Shown here in pieces: positions 58,519-64,000 of a DNA stretch of 64,000 nucleotides. A program made the position numbers and the translations under genes. This stretch comes from Palsa-851 sp035534435 (GTDB taxonomy: Bacteria > Chloroflexota > Dormibacteria > Aeolococcales > Aeolococcaceae). Under the pieces are notes generated by a model that worked only from the letters and a program-made list of their open reading frames with translations, ran no database searches and was not told the DNA's origin. The stretch spans positions 1-64,000 of the forward strand of contig DATLRX010000014.1 in NCBI GenBank assembly GCA_035534435.1. The letters are read 5' to 3'. Numbering within the stretch: position 1 is the first letter of the stretch; each line of letters begins with the position of its first letter.

Positions 58519-59886
58519 ATGACAACCAAGTACCTGCTCTCGGAAGACGAGCTCCCGTCGCACTGGTACAACATCCTTGCGGACATTCCCGAGCCGATGG
58601 GCGCCTTCCTGAGCCCGCGGACGCTCGAGCCGCTCACACCGCCCGACCTCACGCCGATCTTCCCGATGGCGATCATCGGGCAGGAGGTGTCGACCGAACG
58701 CTGGATCGAGATCCCGGATCGCGTGCGCGAGATCTACAAGCTCTGGCGGCCCACTCCGCTCTACCGCGCCAAGCGGCTCGAGAAGGCGCTCGATACTCCG
58801 GCGAAGATCTTCTACAAGTACGAGGGCGTCTCGCCCGCGGGATCGCACAAGCCGAACACCGCGGTGGCACAGGCGTACTACAACGCCGAGGAGGGAATCA
58901 AGCGGCTCACCACCGAGACCGGAGCCGGCCAATGGGGCTCCGCCCTCGCGTTCGCGGGCGGGCTCTTCGGCCTCGAGGTGATGGTCTACATGGTGAAGGT
59001 CTCGTACCAGCAGAAGCCGTACCGCCGGGCGCTCATGGAGACCTGGGGAGCGAAGGTGCTGCCCTCGCCCACCGATCAGACCGAGTTCGGCCGGAGCGTG
59101 CTCGCCAAGGATCCGGACTCGCCCGGCAGCCTCGGCATCGCGATCTCGGAGGCGGTCGAGGACGCGGCGACACGTGATGACAGCCACTACTCCCTCGGAT
59201 CCGTCGTCAACCACGTCCTGCTCCACCAGACGGTCATCGGCCAGGAGGCCAAGCGTCAGATGGAGATGGCCGATGCGTACCCGGACGTCGTCATCGGCTG
59301 TGTCGGCGGTGGTTCGAACTTCGCCGGCGTCGCCTATCCGTTCCTCGCCGACCGCCTCGCCGGCACCGCCAAAACCCGGTTCATCGCTGCAGAGCCCGCA
59401 GCCTGCCCGACGCTGACACGCGGTCTGTACGCGTACGACTTCGGCGATACCGCCGGCATGGGCCCGGTCGTCCCGATGTACACACTCGGGCACAGCTTCA
59501 TTCCGGACAGCATCCACGCCGGCGGGCTCCGGTACCACGGCGATGCGCCATCCCTGTGCCTCCTCGTCAAGAACGGGCTCATCGAAGCACGCGCATACAA
59601 GCAGAACGAGTGCTTCGCCGAGGCGGTGCGCTTCGCACGCAGTGAGGGCATCCTGCCCGCGCCCGAGCCGTCGCACGCGCTGCGCGCCGTCGCCGAGGAG
59701 GCAGCCGCCGCCCGCGAGGCCGGCGACGAGCGCGTGATCCTCTTCAACCTCTCGGGGCACGGCCACTTCGACCTCGCCGCGTACGACGCGTACTTCGCCG
59801 GTCAGCTCAAGGATGTCGAGCTGCCCCAGGAGCGGCTCGACACCGCGCTCGCCGAGCTGCCCAAGGTCCCAGTCGGCGCTGCCTGA
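58519..59886 (+). CDS. trpB: Tryptophan synthase beta-like protein, TrpB2 type
   Basis: PLP enzyme of 455 residues, of the second class of tryptophan synthase beta subunits, which often work without a standard alpha partner. PLP Lys in VSPAGSHKPNTAVAQAYY, phosphate-binding loop in VIGCVGGGSNFAG, TETGAGQWGSALAF, and the long N-terminal extension (KYLLSEDELPSHWYNILADI) that marks TrpB2. No trpA or other trp genes are in the window. ATG 58519 has GAGGTGG about 8 bases upstream. It makes tryptophan from indole and serine, or may act on related substrates. Confidence 0.9.
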   Translation: MTTKYLLSEDELPSHWYNILADIPEPMGAFLSPRTLEPLTPPDLTPIFPMAIIGQEVSTERWIEIPDRVREIYKLWRPTPLYRAKRLEKALDTPAKIFYKYEGVSPAGSHKPNTAVAQAYYNAEEGIKRLTTETGAGQWGSALAFAGGLFGLEVMVYMVKVSYQQKPYRRALMETWGAKVLPSPTDQTEFGRSVLAKDPDSPGSLGIAISEAVEDAATRDDSHYSLGSVVNHVLLHQTVIGQEAKRQMEMADAYPDVVIGCVGGGSNFAGVAYPFLADRLAGTAKTRFIAAEPAACPTLTRGLYAYDFGDTAGMGPVVPMYTLGHSFIPDSIHAGGLRYHGDAPSLCLLVKNGLIEARAYKQNECFAEAVRFARSEGILPAPEPSHALRAVAEEAAAAREAGDERVILFNLSGHGHFDLAAYDAYFAGQLKDVELPQERLDTALAELPKVPVGAA

Positions 59887-59911
59887 GGCCACGCTCTGTC
59901 ACCCGCACAGG

Positions 59912-59917
59912 TACGCT
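59912..59917 (+). promoter_or_regulatory. -10 hexamer for membrane protein gene
   Basis: TACGCT ends 5 bases before the GTG at 59923. Confidence 0.4.
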
Positions 59918-59922
59918 GACCT

Positions 59923-60459
59923 GTGACCGACCATGCCGTGGTGGATCGCGGTCTCACGGACGCGGGTGCCGGCCCGCGCCCGCACGGCCTCGGGATCGCG
60001 GTCGTCTTCGACTGGGCGCTGACCGCGCAGCTGACGACCCAGGCGCTGGCATCCGCAACCCGGAACCTCGGCCTCACGCCGAACCCACTCATGATCTCCG
60101 GCGCGCTGCTGGCCGCGGCGCTGCTCTTCGCGCTCGGCGAAGGGGTGCGCCGCGGGGTCAAGGCGCTGCGCCTCGTCCAGGTGGGGCTGATGGCGGTGAT
60201 CACGGCGATCGGCGTCGTGTCACTGGTGCAGCTCATCATCGGGCCGCGCAGCGGTAGCCTCGCCTTCACCACCGCGATCGAGCTCAGTTACCCGCCCTGG
60301 GTGCTCTGGCGGCTGCTCACTCCGCAGACCGCTGCGTGGTTCGCGCTCCCGGGACGGCACAAACGCGCGCCCCTGACATCCGGCTGGAAATGGGTTGCGG
60401 TGCTCGCGATCTGGGCGATCGCGTGGGGCGTCGTCGTCGCGTGGGCCGAGTCGCTCTAG
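59923..60459 (+). CDS. Membrane protein of unknown function
   Basis: A 178-residue protein with about four membrane helices: LMISGALLAAALLFALGE, VGLMAVITAIGVVSLVQLII, a weaker one around LSYPPWVLWRLLTPQ and WVAVLAIWAIAWGVVVAWAE. A hydrophilic N terminus of about 25 residues precedes them. I do not recognise the family. It converges on the deacetylase-like lipoprotein gene with a 4-base overlap. Confidence 0.65.
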   Translation: MTDHAVVDRGLTDAGAGPRPHGLGIAVVFDWALTAQLTTQALASATRNLGLTPNPLMISGALLAAALLFALGEGVRRGVKALRLVQVGLMAVITAIGVVSLVQLIIGPRSGSLAFTTAIELSYPPWVLWRLLTPQTAAWFALPGRHKRAPLTSGWKWVAVLAIWAIAWGVVVAWAESL

Positions 60460-60980
60460 GGTGTGCCGAGCAACTGGCTCAGCGTCACGGTCTGCAGTCC
60501 TTTGCTCGTGAGGTAGGCGACGATCTCCGGCAACTCCACTTCCAGCAGCTCAGAACGGATCTGGGCATCGGAGAGCGTGGCAAGGTCGGGGTGCGAGAAC
60601 GTGTGATTGCACATTTCCACCCGGCCTTCCGCGATCAACACCCTGATCCGGGCAACATACGGTGCGAAGTTCATGGCGTACATGCCGTTTGGGCAGAAGG
60701 TGGCGCTCGCGCCGGTCAACGCAAGGTTGGTGACCAACGTCCCGATGCAACTCTCACAACGCCTTTCGTCGAACGTCAGGGCGACCTCATTGCTGCTCCT
60801 CGGTCCTTGATAGACCGTGAGTGCATTGCCGGGGACGGCCGGCGGAATCGGTGGAAGGGTGGGAATCGAGCTCGGCTCCGGGCTCGGCGCAACCGTGGGC
60901 GCGGCAGATGCAGAAGGCGTTTGACCTGGCGTCACGTTCGCAGCCGCGCATCCGGTCATGGCGAAGGCAGTGACCGCCAC
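60456..60980 (-). CDS. Shortened polysaccharide deacetylase-like lipoprotein
   Basis: A 174-residue exported protein. A lipobox-like Ala-Met-Thr-Gly-Cys lies after only 10 residues, then a Pro/Ser-rich linker to about 45, then a NodB-like part: NEVALTFDERRC (canonical Thr-Phe-Asp-Asp is Thr-Phe-Asp-Glu here), TGASATFCPNGMYAMN, and CNHTFSHPDLATLS with the His-x3-His metal pair. The sequence then passes straight to the usual C-terminal end, YLTSKGLQTVTLSQLLG. The middle with the Arg-Pro-Pro-x-Gly and later motifs (about 80 residues) is missing in frame. Probably not a normal deacetylase. The start is uncertain, since the signal peptide lacks a basic N region. Confidence 0.65.
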   Translation of the reverse strand: MAVTAFAMTGCAAANVTPGQTPSASAAPTVAPSPEPSSIPTLPPIPPAVPGNALTVYQGPRSSNEVALTFDERRCESCIGTLVTNLALTGASATFCPNGMYAMNFAPYVARIRVLIAEGRVEMCNHTFSHPDLATLSDAQIRSELLEVELPEIVAYLTSKGLQTVTLSQLLGTP

Positions 60981-61125
60981 GAGGTGACCCCCAAGCGTGC
61001 CTTCACGAAGCCACGACGGTGGTGCGGGGTCATAGCCCGATGTCCGGAGTCACCCTCCCGATTGTCCGCTCAGCGCTCCGTCGTGTCGCGCACCACAGCA
61101 GTGACGAGGGGCTGGCCGTCGACGC

Positions 61126-61314
61126 TCACGTCAGCGGGCGTTCGGGCTGCCCCAGCCGGGTGAGCTCGTCCTGCTCCGGACTGCGCTGCACGGACGGCTT
61201 CCTCCGCCGCGCCCGCTCGACACGATTTGCGGTGATCATGCGTGTGACGAGTTCGCTGAAGCCCACATCAGGCCCGAGGGGTTGCTGTCGCGGAGTCGTC
61301 TGGCGGCCGGTCAT
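61126..61314 (-). CDS. Possible small basic protein
   Basis: A 62-residue open frame in the otherwise empty 60981-61459 stretch, starting MTGRQTTPRQQPLGPDVGF and containing a helical basic segment SELVTRMITANRVERARRRK. A weak purine-rich site (CAGGGTGCAGG) precedes ATG 61314. I recognise no family. Coding status is doubtful; the rest of the stretch shows nothing else. Confidence 0.25.
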   Translation of the reverse strand: MTGRQTTPRQQPLGPDVGFSELVTRMITANRVERARRRKPSVQRSPEQDELTRLGQPERPLT

Positions 61315-61446
61315 ACCTGCACCCTGAGACGGATTCCGGTGCAACCGGGCGCATCAGCCATGGTCGCAACAGCCTCCGCTCAGATGCGTTGCACACGGCT
61401 ATGTCCGCTGGCGCGCACTGGACTCCGACGGATTCGACGCGCTCCG

Positions 61447-61452
61447 TAGACT
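61447..61452 (+). promoter_or_regulatory. -10 hexamer for polysaccharide locus
   Basis: TAGACT ends 7 bases before the GTG at 61460. It would drive the three overlapping or adjacent genes that run to the window end. Confidence 0.45.
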
Positions 61453-61459
61453 GAAGCGG

Positions 61460-62290
61460 GTGCCCCTACGGCATACCTATCTCTTCAGCGTGGACCTTGA
61501 AGACGTCCGATTTGCGATGACGGATGGACGTCGGTATCGAGAACGGGTGCCTCGCAACGCCCACGCATACCTGGACTGGCTCCGCAAGCACAAGTTCACG
61601 TGCACGTTCTTCGTCGTGAGTGACGTGGCCGAGGCCTATCCGTCCCTCATCGAGGAGATCGCATCTGAAGGACATGAGGTCGCCTGTCATGGCTACCGCC
61701 ACGTTCCGCTCGATCAGCAGAGCGCAGAGGATTTCAAGCGCGACACGGCCCTTGCGATCGAAGTGCTTCTCAAGACCGGCGCCAAACGCGTCGAGGGCAT
61801 CCGCGCGCCAGTGTTCTCGATGACAGAGGCGACGCAGGACCGCTACCCGATCATGGAAGCACTGGGATTCACATACTCGAGCTCCGTGCTCCCCGCCCGC
61901 AATCCCCTCTACGGGTGGAAGGCCTTCGGCACAGACGCGCGGCGGGTGGGGACGAGACTCGTCGAGATCCCCATGTCCGTTGCGCGGGTCGGACCGGTGA
62001 CAGTGCCGCTCGCCGGCGGGATCTACTTCCGCAACCTTCCGGAGCGGCTGATCACCCGACGCGCGACGCAGTACCAGCGCAGCGGCATTCCCATGAGCGG
62101 GTACTTTCACCCGTACGACATCGATACCGAGCAGGAGCACTTCATGCATCCGGGGATCAAGAACAATCGCGTGTTCAACGCACTGATGTATCGCAACCGT
62201 CAGAGCGTGTTCCGCCGGCTCGATTCGCTCGTTGCACATGGCTTCTCGGTGTCGACGTATCGGGACCATGTCGCGGTGTGCTTTCCCTAG
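61460..62290 (+). CDS. Polysaccharide deacetylase (NodB fold, DUF3473-like)
   Basis: A 276-residue cytoplasmic NodB-fold enzyme. Motif 1 is FSVDLEDVRFAM (metal Asp), motif 2 CHGYRHVPLDQQ (His-x3-His), motif 3 GIRAPVFSMTEAT (Arg-Ala-Pro), and MSGYFHPYDID near the C terminus carries the late His. This SVDLED variant is typical of deacetylases in exopolysaccharide loci of the exosortase type, where they modify lipid-linked sugars. The GNAT gene begins directly at its stop. GTG start with TAGACT 7 bases upstream. Confidence 0.88.
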   Translation: MPLRHTYLFSVDLEDVRFAMTDGRRYRERVPRNAHAYLDWLRKHKFTCTFFVVSDVAEAYPSLIEEIASEGHEVACHGYRHVPLDQQSAEDFKRDTALAIEVLLKTGAKRVEGIRAPVFSMTEATQDRYPIMEALGFTYSSSVLPARNPLYGWKAFGTDARRVGTRLVEIPMSVARVGPVTVPLAGGIYFRNLPERLITRRATQYQRSGIPMSGYFHPYDIDTEQEHFMHPGIKNNRVFNALMYRNRQSVFRRLDSLVAHGFSVSTYRDHVAVCFP

Positions 62291-63115
62291 ATGTACGAGC
62301 TTCGGCAGACCGGCACGTCTCCCGGTGAGATCGGGTTGTACGCGGATCTTCTCTCCGCCGTGTTTCCCGCGACTCATCACTTCAACGCCGACTTCCTGAC
62401 GTGGCAGTACAAGCTCAATCCTCTCGGACCGGTGGTGGGATTCGATGCGTGGTCCGGCCGCGAGCTGGCGGCACATTACGTGACGATTCCCGTGCAGTTC
62501 GCGATAGCCGGGCGTCTCACCAAAGGCCTGCTCTCGCTCAACACCGCAACCCGACCTGATCACCAGGGGAAGGGCCTGTTCACGTCGCTCGCGACAAAGA
62601 CGTATGAGCTCGCGCGGACGCTGGGATACGAGTTCGTCGTCGGCGTCGCCAACCAGAACAGCACACCGGGATTCCTGAAGAAGCTCGGCTTCTCCTTGAT
62701 CGGTCCGCTCGACGTGAAGATCGGCATCGGACGGGTGCGCTCGAAGCCTCGGTCCGCGTATGCGCTCAACCCCATCTGGAGCGACGAACACCTGCGCTGG
62801 CGTTTGCGCAATCCGTCGCGGACGTACCGGGCGAGGGGCGGCAACGTCTTCGCGAGGACCGGCACGATGGGCATCAGCGCAGTGCTGTGCCTCAACCGGA
62901 GTCTCCCGGGTCGCGCCGCGCGGATCCCGGCCCTCGGGCTGCAGACCTGGATCGGCATCGATCGCAACGTTCGATTCCGCGGCATCTTCATCGACCTCCC
63001 CGAGCGCTTCAGGCCATCGCCGCTCAACTGCATCTTCAAGGACCTCGGGAGCAGTCATCCCGTCTTCGCGCACGACGACGTGCACTTCGAGCTGATCGAT
63101 TTCGATGCGTACTGA
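62291..63115 (+). CDS. GNAT family N-acetyltransferase
   Basis: A 274-residue protein. The N-terminal half is a GNAT domain with the acetyl-CoA loop ATRPDHQGKGLFTSL (Gln-x-Gly-x-Gly/Leu pattern) and VVGVANQNSTPGFLKKLGF, the typical last helix. The C-terminal half (about 165-274) is less clear and may be a second, degenerate GNAT fold as in proteins of polysaccharide loci. It starts directly after the deacetylase stop and overlaps the methyltransferase gene by 11 bases. It may acetylate a sugar amine that the deacetylase exposes. Confidence 0.82.
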   Translation: MYELRQTGTSPGEIGLYADLLSAVFPATHHFNADFLTWQYKLNPLGPVVGFDAWSGRELAAHYVTIPVQFAIAGRLTKGLLSLNTATRPDHQGKGLFTSLATKTYELARTLGYEFVVGVANQNSTPGFLKKLGFSLIGPLDVKIGIGRVRSKPRSAYALNPIWSDEHLRWRLRNPSRTYRARGGNVFARTGTMGISAVLCLNRSLPGRAARIPALGLQTWIGIDRNVRFRGIFIDLPERFRPSPLNCIFKDLGSSHPVFAHDDVHFELIDFDAY

Positions 63116-63950
63116 GTCTGCGCCGGCGACACGTGACCGCCGGCATGCGCTGCGGCGGCTGCTGGCCCTCCCGGAACTGGACGGCATCGACGCCGACAGC
63201 CCGCGGCGTCTCGAGGTCCACGCCGCGGTGCTCCAGCGCAAGCCGATGCTTGCCGGCGTCTTCCGCGAATGCCACCACGTCATGCGCCGTCTGGATCGCG
63301 CCACGTTCGGTGACACGCCGGGCCTTCGAGTCGAGATCGGCTCGGGTGTCGCCCCGATCGCCGCGACGTTTCCCGATGTCCTCGCGACCGATGTGGTTCC
63401 GGGAGCAGGCCTGGACAGGGTCATCGACGCGCAGGACATGGATCTGCCCGACGCTTCAGTTCGTGTCCTCTATGGCCAGAACTGTTTCCATCACTTCCCG
63501 GACCCGCGCAGGTTTCTCGCCGAGGCTGAGCGTGTCGTCGCGCCGGGCGGAGGTGTCGTGCTCATCGAGCCGTACTACGGGCCGCTCGCCTCGGTGGTGT
63601 TCCGGCGGCTCTTTGCGTCGGAGGGCTTCGACAAGAAGATGCGGGGATGGCAGACGTCGGCGACCGGACCGATGGTGGGCGCCAACCAGGCGCTGTCGTA
63701 CATCGTCTTCAAGCGCGACCGAGCGCGGTTCGAGCGCGAGATGCCGGGCCTCGAGCTCGTGTCGAGCTTCCCATTGGGCAACTACGTCCGCTACCTGCTT
63801 TCGGGAGGGTTGAACTTTCGCCAACTCGCGCCGACAGCGTCGGTACCCGCGCTCGAGCTCCTGGAGATGGCGCTGCGTCCGCTCCGTCACACGCTGGCGT
63901 TGCACCACGTGATCGTGCTGCGCCGCCGGCCGGTGTCGCCTGCCTCCTAG
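63105..63950 (+). CDS. SAM-dependent methyltransferase (class I)
   Basis: A 281-residue methyltransferase. Motif I is LRVEIGSGVAPIAATFP, motif II follows in LATDVVPG, and the acidic post-motif is YGQNCFHHFPDPRRFL, typical of class I enzymes acting on small molecules. VVAPGGGVVLIEPYYGP is motif III. The last 120 residues are mostly helical. It overlaps the GNAT gene by 11 bases, so all three genes of this locus are coupled. The remaining 50 bases to the window end hold nothing recognisable. Confidence 0.83.
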   Translation: MRTESAPATRDRRHALRRLLALPELDGIDADSPRRLEVHAAVLQRKPMLAGVFRECHHVMRRLDRATFGDTPGLRVEIGSGVAPIAATFPDVLATDVVPGAGLDRVIDAQDMDLPDASVRVLYGQNCFHHFPDPRRFLAEAERVVAPGGGVVLIEPYYGPLASVVFRRLFASEGFDKKMRGWQTSATGPMVGANQALSYIVFKRDRARFEREMPGLELVSSFPLGNYVRYLLSGGLNFRQLAPTASVPALELLEMALRPLRHTLALHHVIVLRRRPVSPAS

Positions 63951-64000
63951 ACCTCGATTCCTCGAGACCGGCGGGCCGCCCGGCCGGTGGAGTTGCGAGC

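Overview
The window is a high-GC (by eye roughly 68-70 %), densely coded bacterial chromosome segment with many GTG starts and 1-4 base stop/start overlaps. No rRNA, tRNA, CRISPR array or recognisable insertion sequence was found. The set recA-recX ... rny-spoVS-miaB-mutS-mutL-miaA-lexA, a Gram-positive type SOS box (GAAC-N4-GTTC), RNase Y and SpoVS suggest a deep-branching Gram-positive-like lineage. A Chloroflexota/Dormibacterota-type soil or freshwater bacterium is my best guess, but it is an inference from gene content and not a proven assignment.

Layout. 1-13.6 kb: DNA repair and RNA core block (recA, recX, rny, spoVS, miaB, mutS, mutL, miaA, lexA) interrupted by an aldo/keto reductase and an MFS exporter. 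13.6-16.5 kb: a membrane protein, a CtaG-like oxidase assembly protein, a LysM membrane protein with two perfect LexA boxes (YneA-like SOS division inhibitor), a hypothetical protein and a Nudix hydrolase. 16.5-19.35 kb: an accessory patch with a tyrosine recombinase, an aminoglycoside-adenylyltransferase-like gene, a 15-bp direct repeat and remnants of GNAT and dienelactone hydrolase genes. 19.36-22.86 kb: secreted GH25 lysozyme with a lectin-like propeller, then a DUF929-type thioredoxin-fold protein with a DsbB-like protein. 22.87-33.3 kb: a biosynthetic-looking island with four ATP-grasp ligases, a GCS2 carboxylate-amine ligase, an S51/cyanophycinase-like protein and three alpha/beta hydrolases. 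33.3-45 kb: proC, an M50 protease, an eight-gene minus-strand operon (acyltransferase, two PH-domain membrane proteins, zinc ribbon, pyrF, histone-deacetylase-like, SH3-like lipoprotein, MTHFR-like), a CocE-type hydrolase and an MBL-rhodanese protein. 45-56 kb: WS/DGAT, acyl-CoA dehydrogenase, PRC-barrel protein, HAD phosphatase, hemerythrin, MscR-like dehydrogenase, esterase, second aldo/keto reductase, an orphan Flp pilin, OsmC, a kelch-like protein, a G1 glutamic peptidase and xth. 56-64 kb: TetR/efflux pair with a clear palindromic operator, TrpB2, membrane protein, a shortened deacetylase-like lipoprotein, then a polysaccharide locus (deacetylase, GNAT, methyltransferase) that runs to the window end.

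Two regulatory themes emerge from direct reading. First, LexA control: one box at lexA and two at the LysM gene. Second, a recurring promoter layout in which a TANNNT hexamer ends 5-9 bases before the start codon at more than a dozen genes on both strands, which implies that leaderless transcripts are common here. The most promising novel system is the 22.9-33.3 kb amidoligase island, which probably makes or modifies a peptide-like small molecule.
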